Shown: positions 43,817-52,252 of the stretch, piece by piece
Numbering within the stretch: position 1 is the first letter of the stretch
How the letters are laid out: every line of letters starts with the position of its first letter
DNA from: Nonomuraea rubra
GTDB taxonomy: Bacteria; Actinomycetota; Actinomycetes; Streptosporangiales; Streptosporangiaceae
DNA length: 64,000 nucleotides
Assembly (NCBI RefSeq): GCF_014207985.1
Contig: NZ_JACHMI010000001.1
Span: 11,081,001 to 11,145,000 of the forward strand
Direction of reading: 5' to 3'
Notes under the pieces: model-generated
The model's input: the letters and a program-made list of their open reading frames with translations, nothing else
Told to the model about the DNA's origin: nothing
The model's database searches: none
Program-made: the position numbers and the translations under genes

Positions 43817-44299
43817 GTGGACTTCGCCAAACGCCTCTACCAGCGGTTCTCGTCCCTGGTCCACGAGCTGGCCAAGTTCGGCAGCATCGGCGCCATCGCC
43901 TTCCTCATCGACTTCGGCCTGCTCAACCTCCTCAACGTGGTGATCGGCATCGGGCCGCTCACGTCGAAGGTCGTCGCGACGACGATCTCCACCACGTTCG
44001 CGTACGCGGGCAACCGGTTCTGGACCTTCCGGCACCGCGAGCAGAGCGGGCTGCGCCGCGAGTACTTCCTGTTCTTCCTGCTCAACGGCATCGCCCTGCT
44101 GTTCGGCATGCTGACGATCGGCTTCACCACCTACACGCTCAACCTGCACGACGCGCTCAGCTTCAACATCGCCAACATCGTGGGCGTGGGTCTCGGAACG
44201 CTGTTCCGCTACTGGTCGTACAAGAAGTGGGTGTTCATGGAGGCCACCGACCCGATCCCGGTCGAGCTGCCCGAGGGTGGGGTCAAGCCGGGCCGCTGA
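43817..44299 (+). CDS. GtrA-family membrane protein
   Basis: 160 residues, four helices: FGSIGAIAFLIDFGLLNLLN, VVATTISTTFAYAGNRFWTF, LFFLLNGIALLFGMLTIGF and IVGVGLGTLFRYWSYKKWVF. The NRFWTFR and YKKWVF turns are hallmarks of GtrA. Family members help move undecaprenyl- or polyprenyl-phosphate-linked sugars across the membrane. GTG 43817 was chosen since the protein then starts with a normal cytoplasmic tail. Its end overlaps the convergent histidine kinase gene by 17 bp. Confidence 0.85.
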   Translation: MDFAKRLYQRFSSLVHELAKFGSIGAIAFLIDFGLLNLLNVVIGIGPLTSKVVATTISTTFAYAGNRFWTFRHREQSGLRREYFLFFLLNGIALLFGMLTIGFTTYTLNLHDALSFNIANIVGVGLGTLFRYWSYKKWVFMEATDPIPVELPEGGVKPGR

Positions 44300-45560
44300 C
44301 CACCCGGTTCCGCCCGTCGTCATCCGCCGGGCGCAGGAAGATGGCGAACGTCGCGGGGCGCCGCCGTACGAGCTCCAGGCGGCCGCCGTCGGCCGCGGCC
44401 AGCGCGCGGGCCAGCGTCAGCCCGAGCCCGGTGCCTCCGCCGCCGCTGACGTTCCTGTCGAAGATCTTGGGGGCGATCTCGTCGGCGATGCCGGGGCCCT
44501 CGTCCGCGACCTCGGTCACCACGTAGTTGCCGCCGAACGAGGTGGTCACTGTCACGGCGCCGCCGCCGTGCCGCAGCGAGTTCTCCAGCAGCGAGGCGAT
44601 CACCTGGCCGAAGCCTCCGGTGGTGGCCATCGCCTTCATCCCGCGGGAGCCTTCGAGCTGCAGCGTGCGGCCCGCGTCGCGGAAGACCGGCTCCCATTCG
44701 GTGATCTGCTGGCCCAGCACCTCGTCGATCGCGACCGGCTCGGCCTGGGCGTGCCGCTGGCGGCGGGCGGCGGCCAGCAGCTCGTCGATCACGGCGGTGA
44801 GCCGCTCGGCCTGTACGATCGCCGCCTCGCCCTCCTCCCGCACGACCTCCGGCTCGCCGGCGGCGGCCACGATCTCCTCCAGGCGCATGGTCAGGCCGGT
44901 CAAGGGGGTACGAAGCTGGTGGGAGGCGTCGGTGGCGAACTCGCGTTCGCGGGTGAGCAGGTCGGAGATGCGGGTGGCGCTGCGGTCGAGCACCTGGGCC
45001 ACGCGGTCGAGTTCGGGGATGCCGTAGCGGTGCTTGCTCGGGCGGGCGTCGCCCGAGCCGAGCCGTTCGGCGATCTTCGCCAGGTCCTGCAGGGGTAGCG
45101 TCAGGCGGCGTGACTGCACGACTGCCAGGCTCACGGCCACCGCCAGGGCGGCGCCGGCCAGGGCCACGATGAGCAGCAGGCGGGCCCGTACGTCCTGCTC
45201 GACCTGATCGCGGTCGCGGCTGATCCGCACGTAGACACCGGTGTTGGTCTGGGCGTCCTCTGTCATCAGGTGACCGGACGGCGGGGGGTCGCCGACGACG
45301 GTCACCCTCAGGGGGGTTCCGCGCTCCCAGATCTGGATGAACCTGCCGGGGTACTTTTGCTCCAGTTGCTGGGGGTCGAGCGGCGTCTCCTGGACGCGGG
45401 CGTACTCCACCTCTCCCACGAGACGCTTGGCTTCCGCCCCGAGCTCCTGAGCCGCCTCATCGACGATCAGACGGCTGACGACGACGCCCAGGGGGACCCC
45501 CAGCAGCAGGACCGCGATTACCGCGACGACCAGGGTGGAGGAGAGCAGTCGGCGGCGCAT
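44283..45560 (-). CDS. Two-component sensor histidine kinase
   Basis: 425 residues. Helix 1 is near the N terminus (TLVVAVIAVLLLGVPLGVVV), then a ~125-residue extracytoplasmic sensor, helix 2 (LLLIVALAGAALAVAVSLAV), HAMP (LPLQDLAKIAERLGSGD), the phospho-acceptor His in DASHQLRTPLTG, and the ATPase with NSLRHG, DEGPGI and GTGLGLTLARALA. It is coupled to the response regulator, three bases apart. The signal is unknown. Confidence 0.93.
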   Translation of the reverse strand: MRRRLLSSTLVVAVIAVLLLGVPLGVVVSRLIVDEAAQELGAEAKRLVGEVEYARVQETPLDPQQLEQKYPGRFIQIWERGTPLRVTVVGDPPPSGHLMTEDAQTNTGVYVRISRDRDQVEQDVRARLLLIVALAGAALAVAVSLAVVQSRRLTLPLQDLAKIAERLGSGDARPSKHRYGIPELDRVAQVLDRSATRISDLLTREREFATDASHQLRTPLTGLTMRLEEIVAAAGEPEVVREEGEAAIVQAERLTAVIDELLAAARRQRHAQAEPVAIDEVLGQQITEWEPVFRDAGRTLQLEGSRGMKAMATTGGFGQVIASLLENSLRHGGGAVTVTTSFGGNYVVTEVADEGPGIADEIAPKIFDRNVSGGGGTGLGLTLARALAAADGGRLELVRRRPATFAIFLRPADDDGRNRVVSGPA

Positions 45561-45563
45561 CTC

Positions 45564-46232
45564 CTACTCGCGCTCGAACCGGAAGCCGACTCCCCTGACG
45601 GTGGTGATGTAGCGCGGCTTGGCCGCGTCGTCGCCGAGCTTGCGGCGCAGCCAGGAGATGTGCATGTCGAGCGTCTTGGTGGAACCCCACCAGTTGGTGT
45701 CCCACACCTCGCGCATGATCTGCTCGCGGGTGACGACCTTGCCGGCGTCGCGGACCAGGACCCGCAGCAGGTCGAACTCCTTGGTCGTCAGATGCAGCTC
45801 CTTCTCCCCCATCCAGGCGCGCCGCGAGTCGGCGTCGATGCGCACGCCCTGGACGACCGGGGTCTCGGAGGTGCCGCGGCGCAACAGCGCCCGCACCCTG
45901 GCCAGCAGCTCCGCCAGCCGGAACGGTTTGGTCACGTAGTCGTCCGCGCCGGCGTCGAGGCCGACGACGGTGTCCACCTCGTCGACGCGGGCGGTCAGTA
46001 TGAGCACCGGGGTGCCGTGGCCCTCGGCCCGGATCCGGCGGGCGACCTCCAGGCCGTCCATCTCCGGCAGGCCAAGGTCAAGAACGATCAGGTCGATGCC
46101 GCCCGACAGGGCCCTCTCCAGGGCCTGCGGGCCGTCCGGGCTCACCTCGACCTGATAGCCCTCGCGGCGCAGCGCACGCGCGAGTGGCTCTGAGATCGAG
46201 GTGTCATCCTCGGCGAGAAGTACGCAGGTCAT
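45564..46232 (-). CDS. OmpR-family response regulator
   Basis: 222 residues. The receiver domain has acidic residues in VLLAEDDTSISEPLA, the phospho-accepting Asp in IVLDLGLPEMDG and the Lys in DDYVTKPFRL. The C-terminal winged helix ends HISWLRRKLGD and VRGVGFRFE. It controls genes with the sensor kinase that follows. Three TTGAC repeats lie 51-78 bases upstream of its ATG and may be its own binding site. Confidence 0.94.
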   Translation of the reverse strand: MTCVLLAEDDTSISEPLARALRREGYQVEVSPDGPQALERALSGGIDLIVLDLGLPEMDGLEVARRIRAEGHGTPVLILTARVDEVDTVVGLDAGADDYVTKPFRLAELLARVRALLRRGTSETPVVQGVRIDADSRRAWMGEKELHLTTKEFDLLRVLVRDAGKVVTREQIMREVWDTNWWGSTKTLDMHISWLRRKLGDDAAKPRYITTVRGVGFRFERE

Positions 46233-46282
46233 GAAGCGATCGTAGGACCTTAAGCGATCGTTTCCCGGGCACAGCGCGCGGT

Positions 46283-46310
46283 TTGACTTGTCGTTGACCT
46301 ATCCATTGAC
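46283..46310. repeat. Three phased TTGAC direct repeats
   Basis: TTGAC starts at 46283, 46294 and 46306, spacing 11 and 12 bases, about one helical turn each. OmpR-family regulators bind direct repeats with this period. The site is in the gap between the response regulator and a divergent GNAT gene. The last repeat could also serve as a -35 for the GNAT gene. Confidence 0.6.
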
Positions 46311-46434
46311 CTGGGCAAACACGGCTAAAATACGGTAGGTCGTGATTAAAGCACCGCCGTTTTCGGCCTGCGATTCATCGGACGATCATGCCCGCCCGCG
46401 CGATCCCCAACCCTCGGCTGAGATCATCGGGAGC

Positions 46435-47136
46435 ATGCAGCCGAGCGCTCTCGATCGTGCCCGCGAGTTGTGGGCCGCGCTGACCCGCGTCCCCGGCGCA
46501 TTCCCCGGCCGCGGGGAGGTGCGGGTCGCGGTCTCTCCCGGGTCGGGTCTCTGCCCGCCGGAATGGGCGGGCGTCGTCGTCCTGGACGGAGGCGTGCTGT
46601 GCACGGTGCCGAGCCCCGAACTGGAGGAAACCATGCTCGGCCTACTGCGGGCGGGCACCGACCTCGCCCAGGTGCCCGCACAGGAGGTGCTCGGCCCGGC
46701 CACGCTGGCTTACCTGGACGCGGCCGATTTCTTGCCCACCCACTTAGCTGCAGGCGGGACTGAGGTCAGCGGCCTGCCGCCGGGACACGCGGGCGTCCTG
46801 GCGCTCCTGGCCTCGGTGCCGGAGCACGAGGCGCGGGAGTCCGGGCTCGACGAGGCGGAATCTACGGTGTACGTGGTCCGCGACGGGCCCGAGGTGGTCG
46901 CGGCGGCCGGGTACCGGACCTGGCTGGAGACGGCGGCGCACGTCTGCGTGCTGACGGCCCCCGGCCGGCGGGGCCGCGGGCTGGCCCGCGCGGTGGCGTC
47001 GGCGGCCGTGGCCGACGCGCTGGCGAAGGGGCTGCTGCCGCAGTGGCGGGCGCGGTTCGCGCCGTCGCGCCGCGTGGCCAGGGCGCTGGGCTTCCGCGAG
47101 TACGGCAGGCAGATCAGCCTGCACCTCGGCCGCTGA
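46435..47136 (+). CDS. GNAT family N-acetyltransferase
   Basis: 233 residues. The N-terminal half (VAVSPGSGLCPPEWAGVVVL and LLRAGTDLAQVPAQEVLG) is a family-specific domain. The C-terminal GNAT core has VVAAAGYRTWLETAAHVCVL, then APGRRGRGLARAVASAAV (acetyl-CoA loop) and RVARALGFREYG. ATG 46435 is chosen because the upstream 31 residues (to GTG 46342) look disordered; a TANNNT box ends five bases before that GTG, so a leaderless longer form is possible. A 23-bp tandem repeat overlaps its 3' end. Confidence 0.78.
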   Translation: MQPSALDRARELWAALTRVPGAFPGRGEVRVAVSPGSGLCPPEWAGVVVLDGGVLCTVPSPELEETMLGLLRAGTDLAQVPAQEVLGPATLAYLDAADFLPTHLAAGGTEVSGLPPGHAGVLALLASVPEHEARESGLDEAESTVYVVRDGPEVVAAAGYRTWLETAAHVCVLTAPGRRGRGLARAVASAAVADALAKGLLPQWRARFAPSRRVARALGFREYGRQISLHLGR

Positions 47137-47196
47137 CCGCGGAAGCCTCAGGCCGCTGACCGCGGAAGCCTCAGGCCGCCGGCCGCGGAAACCCTC
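47128..47196. repeat. 23-bp tandem repeats at a gene end
   Basis: Copies at 47128-47150 and 47151-47173 are identical, and 47174-47196 is a diverged third; a fourth partial copy follows. Copy 1 contains the final codons and stop of the GNAT gene. Confidence 0.85.
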
Positions 47197-47219
47197 GGGC
47201 CGCCGACCGGGGAGAAGCG

Positions 47220-47705
47220 TCAGTCGTCGCTGGACGGCGGCTCGGCGTACCGTGCGAGGTAGAGCTGGATGCCGAGGCTGTTGATCAGCCCGAGCTCGGT
47301 CTCCAGGTAGTCGATGTGCTCTTCCTCGTCCTTCAGGATGTCCTCGAAGATGTTCGCCGAGGTGATGTCGCCCTTCTCGCGCATCAACTGGATGCCCGGC
47401 CGCAGCCGCTGCACCACCGACAGCTCCACCTCGAGGTCGGCCCTCAGCTGCTCCTCGACGGTCTGGCCGATGTGCAGGGTCCCCAGGCGCTGATAGTTGG
47501 GCAGGCCCTCCAGGAAGAGGATGCGATCGGTGAGGCGCTCGGCGTGGCGCATCTCGTCGATCGACTCGTAGCGGGTGTGCTCGGCGAGCTTCGTGTACCC
47601 CCAGTTCTCCTGCATCTTGGCGTGCAGGAAGTACTGGTTGATCGCGGTGAGCTCCGCGGTCAGCTGTTCGTTGAGCAATTCGATGATCTGCTTGTCGCCC
47701 TGCAT
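47220..47705 (-). CDS. bfr: Bacterioferritin
   Basis: 161 residues, the normal length. Ferroxidase ligands are visible: Glu in LTAELTAINQYF, Glu and His in YESIDEMRHAERL, Glu in ADLEVELSV, and Glu and His in DEEEHIDYLE. The Met of DEMRHAE is the haem ligand at the dimer interface. It oxidises and stores iron in a 24-mer cage. It is the second gene after bfd, 24 bp away, and so falls under the iron-box promoter. Confidence 0.95.
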   Translation of the reverse strand: MQGDKQIIELLNEQLTAELTAINQYFLHAKMQENWGYTKLAEHTRYESIDEMRHAERLTDRILFLEGLPNYQRLGTLHIGQTVEEQLRADLEVELSVVQRLRPGIQLMREKGDITSANIFEDILKDEEEHIDYLETELGLINSLGIQLYLARYAEPPSSDD

Positions 47706-47729
47706 GACGGGCCCCTCATCGCTATCCGG

Positions 47730-47906
47730 CTATGCGGTCGTCAGTTCGTCAGACCTTTTCAGGATCGCACAGATCTTCCGAACACAACGGGCACAGTCAC
47801 CACCAGCACCAGTGGTGTCGCGGATCTGCTTCGCGCTCTTCGCCCCTGCGGCGATGCAGTCGTGGACCTCGTTCTCGGTCACAGCACGACAAATGCACAC
47901 GTACAT
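47730..47906 (-). CDS. bfd: Bacterioferritin-associated ferredoxin
   Basis: 58 residues from ATG 47906. Four Cys bind a [2Fe-2S] cluster: CIC at residues 4-6 and CARC near residue 40, with one further Cys (RKIC). Bfd reduces the bacterioferritin core to release iron. A longer frame exists upstream, but this start gives the standard length. Two iron boxes lie 36 and 65 bases upstream, so IdeR/DtxR-type repression in iron-replete cells is expected. It precedes bfr. Confidence 0.92.
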   Translation of the reverse strand: MYVCICRAVTENEVHDCIAAGAKSAKQIRDTTGAGGDCARCVRKICAILKRSDELTTA

Positions 47907-47941
47907 CCAGGGACAAACCTCTCGCGAAGGGGATGGCGCCA

Positions 47942-47960
47942 TAAGGTTAGGCACACCTAA
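47942..47960 (-). promoter_or_regulatory. Iron box 1 (IdeR/DtxR operator)
   Basis: By my count 16 of 19 positions match the consensus TTAGGTTAGGCTAACCTAA. The AGGTTAGG half is intact. Confidence 0.8.
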
Positions 47961-47970
47961 GGTAGCGCAC

Positions 47971-47989
47971 TTTGGTTAGGCTTGCCTAC
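47971..47989 (-). promoter_or_regulatory. Iron box 2 (IdeR/DtxR operator)
   Basis: By my count 15 of 19 positions match the same consensus. Its start is 29 bp from that of box 1, about three helical turns, so two dimers could bind on one face upstream of bfd. Confidence 0.72.
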
Positions 47990-48022
47990 GTTGGGTGGGT
48001 CACAAACGCCTATCCCCCGCCG

Positions 48023-48643
48023 TCAGTGGCCTCGCGAGATCCACTCCTCCAGGTGCGGGGCCTCCGCTCCGATCGCCGTCGAGTCGCCGTGCCCCGTGTG
48101 CACGACCGTCTCCGGCGGGAGCGTCAGCAGCCGCTCCCTGATCGACTCGATGATCGTCTCGAACGAGCTGTACGAGCGGCCCGTCGCCCCCGGCCCGCCC
48201 TTGAACAGGGTGTCACCGCTGAAGACGGCCCCCAGGTCGGGCGCGTACGCGCAGACGGCGCCCGGCGAGTGCCCCGGCGTGTGCAGGATCTGCAGGGCCA
48301 CGCCGCCGGCCGTCAGCTTCTCCCCGTCGGCCAGCGGCTCGTACGACACCTCCGGCCCGTACACCTGCTCCCACAGCACCTGGTCCGCCGGGTGCAGCCG
48401 GATCGGCGCCCCGGTCAGCGCGGCCAGGTCGCGGGCGGCGTCGATGTGGTCGTTGTGCGCGTGCGTGCACAGGATGGCCCGGACCGTACGCCCGCCCACC
48501 CGTTCGGCGATCGCCGCCGCGTCGTGGGCGGCGTCGATGATCACGACCTCGCGCGCGTCGCCGACCAGCCAGACGTTGTTGTCGACGTCCCAGGTGCCGC
48601 CGTCCAGCGAGAACGTACCCGAGGTGATGACACGGTCGATCAT
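48023..48643 (-). CDS. MBL-fold metallo-hydrolase (mycothiol formaldehyde pathway)
   Basis: 206 residues. The metal motif is CTHAHNDHID, with further His in ILHTPGHSPG and VHTGHGDST. This is the glyoxalase II-like branch. Its ATG follows the mscR stop with no gap, so they are one operon. The likely job is hydrolysis of the S-formyl-mycothiol ester made by MscR. The pairing is seen in other actinobacteria; the specific substrate is inferred. Confidence 0.85.
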   Translation of the reverse strand: MIDRVITSGTFSLDGGTWDVDNNVWLVGDAREVVIIDAAHDAAAIAERVGGRTVRAILCTHAHNDHIDAARDLAALTGAPIRLHPADQVLWEQVYGPEVSYEPLADGEKLTAGGVALQILHTPGHSPGAVCAYAPDLGAVFSGDTLFKGGPGATGRSYSSFETIIESIRERLLTLPPETVVHTGHGDSTAIGAEAPHLEEWISRGH

Positions 48644-49738
48644 TTAGAGGACCACCACCGAGCGCAGCACCTCTCCCCGGTGCATCTTGCCGAACGCCTC
48701 CTCGACCTGGTCGAGCCCGATCGTCTCGGACACGAACTTGTCCAGCGGCAGCCGGTTCTGCAGGAACAGGTCGATCAGCATCGGGAAGTCGCGCGAGGGC
48801 AGGCAGTCGCCGTACCAGGAGGACTTCAGCGCACCGCCGCGGCCGAACACGTCCAGGAGCGGCAGGTCGATGCGCATGTCGGGGGTGGGCACGCCGACCA
48901 GCACGACCGTGCCGGCCAGGTCGCGGGCGTAGAACGCCTGCTCGTACGTCTCGGGCCGGCCGACCGCCTCGATCACCACGTCGGCGCCGTTGCCGCCGGT
49001 CAGGTCGCGGATCGCCTCGACCGGGTCCGCGGAGCGCGAGTTGACCGTGTGGGTGGCGCCGAAGCCGCGGGCCCACTCCAGCTTGCGGTCGTCCACGTCC
49101 ACCGCGATGATCTTCGCGGCGCCCGCCAGCGAGGCGCCCAGGATCGCCGCGTCGCCGACCCCGCCGCAGCCGATCACCGCCACGCTGTCGCCGCGGGTGA
49201 CCCCGCCGGTGTTGACGGCCGCCCCGAGGCCCGCCATCACGCCGCACCCGAGCAGGCCCGCCACCTGCGCCGGAGCCTCGGCCGAGACCTTCGTGCACTG
49301 ACCGGCCGCGACCAGCGTCTTCTCCAGGAACGCGCCGATGCCCAGCGCGGGCGACAGCTCGGTGCCGTCCTTGAGCGTCATCTTCTGGGTGGCGTTGTGC
49401 GTGTTGAAGCAGTACCACGGGCGGCCGCGCAGGCAGGCGCGGCACTGGCCGCACACCGCGCGCCAGTTGAGGATCACGAAGTCGCCGGGCTCCAGGCCGG
49501 TGACCCCGTCGCCGACGGCCTCCACCGTGCCCGCCGCCTCGTGTCCCAGCAGGAACGGGTAGTCGTCGCTGATCCCGCCCTCCCGGTAGTGCAGGTCGGT
49601 GTGGCACACGCCGCAGGCCTGCACGTTCACCACCGCCTCGCCCGGACCGGGGTCCGGCACGAGCACCGTCTCGAGAGAAACTTCCTGGCCCTTGCCCTGG
49701 GCTACCACGCCCTGCACTTCGTACGGCATGCCAGTCAT
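48644..49738 (-). CDS. mscR: S-(hydroxymethyl)mycothiol dehydrogenase
   Basis: 364 residues, zinc alcohol dehydrogenase family. Catalytic zinc ligands are the Cys of [10 protein letters not shown] and the His of LLGHEAAG. The structural zinc site is [35 protein letters not shown] is the NAD-binding loop. The sequence pattern ([19 protein letters not shown]) is that of mycothiol-dependent formaldehyde dehydrogenase/S-nitrosomycothiol reductase. Mycothiol is the main thiol of actinobacteria, which supports the host assignment. It precedes the adjoining metallo-hydrolase. Confidence 0.9.
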   Translation of the reverse strand: MTGMPYEVQGVVAQGKGQEVSLETVLVPDPGPGEAVVNVQACGVCHTDLHYREGGISDDYPFLLGHEAAGTVEAVGDGVTGLEPGDFVILNWRAVCGQCRACLRGRPWYCFNTHNATQKMTLKDGTELSPALGIGAFLEKTLVAAGQCTKVSAEAPAQVAGLLGCGVMAGLGAAVNTGGVTRGDSVAVIGCGGVGDAAILGASLAGAAKIIAVDVDDRKLEWARGFGATHTVNSRSADPVEAIRDLTGGNGADVVIEAVGRPETYEQAFYARDLAGTVVLVGVPTPDMRIDLPLLDVFGRGGALKSSWYGDCLPSRDFPMLIDLFLQNRLPLDKFVSETIGLDQVEEAFGKMHRGEVLRSVVVL

Positions 49739-49744
49739 CTTGTG

Positions 49745-50719
49745 TCAGGAGGATGATCTCCGCAAGACATAGGGCTGCACCACGCCGAGCCCTCTCGCCG
49801 GACGGCGCCTGATCCGGTGCAACGCGTAAGGCCCGTCATCACCGAGCCCGCCGGCCAGTGCCTCGTCGATGAGGACCGTGCCGGGCCTGGCGATGGCGGT
49901 GAGCCGGGCGGCGAGGTTGACCGTGGTGCCGAAGACGTCGCCCATCACGGGCAGCACCGGGCCGTACGCCATCCCGATGCGCAGCTCGTCGGTCTCCACC
50001 AGGTCGAGGGCGATGGCCGCGGCCTGCTCGGGATCCTGCGCGGTGAACAGCACCTCGTCGCCCAGCGTCTTGACCAGCCGGGCGCCGTGGGTGGCCACCA
50101 CGTCGGAGGCGCGCGACTCGAACCCCTCCACCAGCCCGGCCAGCTCCTTCTCGCCGAGCTCGCGGCTGCGCCTGGTGAACGACACCAGGTCCGCGAACCC
50201 CACCGCCATCGCCACCCTGGTCGGCACCAGCTCGTCGTTGACGTCCGCGATGGCCAGCAGCCGGGTGCCGGCGGCGGCGAGCTGGGCCCGCCAGACGTGG
50301 ATGAGCACGTGCTCGAAGTCGGGCATCAGCCCCCGCGCCGTGCCGAGCACCGCCGCCAGGTCGCCCTCGGACGGCTCGGGCGGCAGCATCGTGCCGATCA
50401 TGATCTCGGCCTGCCACTGCGCCAGCCTGGCCGTGGTCTGGCCGAGCGCGCGGGCCATGCGGATCACGGTCTGCTCGTCGAGCAGGCCGCCGTCGAGCAT
50501 GCTGCGTACCCGGCGCAGCGCGTCCACGTCGGCCTCGGTGAACGCCACGGCGTCGTCCGCCCGCTGCGCGAAGCCGAGCGCGCGCCAGATGCGTTCGGCC
50601 AGCTCCCGGGGCACCCCGCTCCTGTCGGCGACCTCCACCCGCGTGTACCTGGGCGGCAGGCCGACCAGCAGCCGCTCGATCTCCTCGGCACTCGGCCGGC
50701 CGGGACGGGCTTCGCTCAC
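49745..50719 (-). CDS. cya: Class III adenylate cyclase with N-terminal regulatory domain
   Basis: 324 residues. The first ~150 residues (SAEEIERLLVGLPPRYTRVE, FTEADVDALRRVRSMLDGGL) are the adenylate cyclase regulatory domain of Rv1264-type enzymes, which responds to pH there. The catalytic domain has the metal Asp residues in VGFADLVSF and LGDEVLF, a Lys just before (LVKTLGDE) that favours ATP, and DVFGTTVNLAARL with the transition-state Asn and Arg. It makes cAMP. It ends six bases before the mscR gene end region and sits near birA and pccB, as in Streptomyces from memory. Confidence 0.88.
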   Translation of the reverse strand: MSEARPGRPSAEEIERLLVGLPPRYTRVEVADRSGVPRELAERIWRALGFAQRADDAVAFTEADVDALRRVRSMLDGGLLDEQTVIRMARALGQTTARLAQWQAEIMIGTMLPPEPSEGDLAAVLGTARGLMPDFEHVLIHVWRAQLAAAGTRLLAIADVNDELVPTRVAMAVGFADLVSFTRRSRELGEKELAGLVEGFESRASDVVATHGARLVKTLGDEVLFTAQDPEQAAAIALDLVETDELRIGMAYGPVLPVMGDVFGTTVNLAARLTAIARPGTVLIDEALAGGLGDDGPYALHRIRRRPARGLGVVQPYVLRRSSS

Positions 50720-50806
50720 CCGAGGAGGCTACTTCACAGCCCGCCGGCCCGCCGTCCGAGGACGCTACTTCAGCGCCCGCCTGGTCTCCCGTCCGAGAAC
50801 GTCAGT

Positions 50807-51316
50807 TCAACGTCCGTCGACCTCGCCGTCCGAGGCGTCCTCGACGAGCCTGAACAGGTCGGTGCGCACGTCCTGAATCCTCGGGATGTCCTTGAGCACG
50901 ATCTCCCCGCGGTCACCTGCCGACTCGACCGTCAGCGTGCCGCAGCCGAGCAGCCGCTCGGGGAAGGTCTGGTCCGAGCTCACCGTGTTGACCTTGGCGA
51001 TCGGGATCTCGTCGGTCGACTTGTTGAGCACGCCCGTGCTGATCGTGAAGCGGTGCGTGGTGAGCACGTAGCCGGTGTTCTTCCACTGCAGGTACGGCAC
51101 GAACGACCAGATCGTGAGCAGGATGAGCCCGATGACGACGACCGCGATCCTGGCGTAGGACACGTACTCGAAGTCGGGGATGAAGTACAGCGCCGCGCCG
51201 GTGGCCGCGGCGATGAGGACCAGCGCGATGAAGGGAACGATGAGCCGCTTCCAGTGGGGGTGGAAGGATCGGACGCGCCGCTCACCCTGCGTCAGATGAT
51301 GGTCGGGAAGGGTCAT
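50807..51316 (-). CDS. PH-domain (bPH2/YdbS-like) membrane protein
   Basis: 169 residues. Two helices (RLIVPFIALVLIAAATGAAL and ARIAVVVIGLILLTIWSF) are followed by a bacterial PH domain: YVLTTHRFTISTGVLNKSTD, then IPIAKVNTVSSDQTFPERLL and GTLTVESAGDRGEI. Function of this group is unknown. ATG 51316 is used; ATG 51325 has GGTGG closer by and is an alternative. Same strand as birA upstream and adenylate cyclase downstream. Confidence 0.82.
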   Translation of the reverse strand: MTLPDHHLTQGERRVRSFHPHWKRLIVPFIALVLIAAATGAALYFIPDFEYVSYARIAVVVIGLILLTIWSFVPYLQWKNTGYVLTTHRFTISTGVLNKSTDEIPIAKVNTVSSDQTFPERLLGCGTLTVESAGDRGEIVLKDIPRIQDVRTDLFRLVEDASDGEVDGR

Positions 51317-51375
51317 GGGCAGCATCGTGCCACCATCCGGGTCCCGGGTGCCATGCCCGTGACGCAACGGGCAGC

Positions 51376-52197
51376 TCAGCCCACGGCCCGCACGTGCACC
51401 ACGTCGCCCGCGCTCAGCGTGTACCGCTCGCCGCCGGACTCCAGCTGCAGGTGGCCGGAGCCGTCCACGCCCGTCGCGAGCCCGGTCAGCGCGTGCCCGT
51501 CCGGCAGCTCCACCCTGACCTGGCGGCCGACCGTGGAGCTGGTGGCGAGGTAGGCCGGGCGCAGCCCCGAGGCGTCGGCGTCGCCCTTGGCCTCCGTCCA
51601 CTCCCGGTAGTGCGTCTCGACCTCCCTGAGGACGGCACGCAGCAGCGGGTCGCGGTCGAGGCAGGCGCCCTCGGCGATGCTCAGCGAGGTGGCCGTCTCG
51701 GTGGGCAGCTCGTCGGGCCGGAGCGTCACGTTCAGGCCCATGCCGATGACGACCGCGTCGTCCACCCGCTCGGCCAGCACCCCGGCCAGTTTGCGCTCGC
51801 CGATCAGCAGGTCGTTGGGCCACTTGAGGCCCACCTCGACCTCCGCCAGCCGGCGTACGGCGGAGGCGGCGGCCACGCCGTACAGGAGCGACAGCCAGCC
51901 CTGCGCGAGTGGCGGCACGGTGGGCCTGAGCAGGATCGAGAACGTCAGCCCCGAGCGGGGCGGCGCCGACCAGGTGCGGCCCAGCCGCCCGCGGCCGGCC
52001 TGCTGCGCCTCCGCGACCAGCACCGTGCCCTCGGGCGCGCCGTCCCGGGCGGCCTGGGCCAGGTCGGCGTTGGTGGAGCCGGTGGTGTCGACGACGGTGA
52101 CACCGGTCCACATGGAGCCGGGGTGGACCAGGGCGCGGTTGAGCGCCGCCTCGGACAGCGGTGGGCGGTCGAGGTCGGAGTAGCGTGAGGAGGCCAT
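51376..52197 (-). CDS. birA: Biotin--[acetyl-CoA carboxylase] ligase
   Basis: 273 residues. VVDTTGSTNADLAQAARDG and AQQAGRGRLGRTWSAP (biotinyl-AMP loop), then LKWPNDLLIGERKLAGVLAE and VVIGMGLNV complete the catalytic domain. The C-terminal SH3-like domain ends GGERYTLSAGDVVHV. There is no N-terminal HTH, so it is a class I enzyme that does not regulate transcription. AGGGAG immediately precedes ATG 52197. It biotinylates acyl-CoA carboxylase alpha subunits, whose beta and epsilon partners are encoded at 59-61 kb. Confidence 0.94.
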   Translation of the reverse strand: MASSRYSDLDRPPLSEAALNRALVHPGSMWTGVTVVDTTGSTNADLAQAARDGAPEGTVLVAEAQQAGRGRLGRTWSAPPRSGLTFSILLRPTVPPLAQGWLSLLYGVAAASAVRRLAEVEVGLKWPNDLLIGERKLAGVLAERVDDAVVIGMGLNVTLRPDELPTETATSLSIAEGACLDRDPLLRAVLREVETHYREWTEAKGDADASGLRPAYLATSSTVGRQVRVELPDGHALTGLATGVDGSGHLQLESGGERYTLSAGDVVHVRAVG

Positions 52198-52252
52198 CTC
52201 CCTATCTTCGCTGATGACGGGCGTCCGGAGGCGGAAGGGGCAAGATGGTGGG

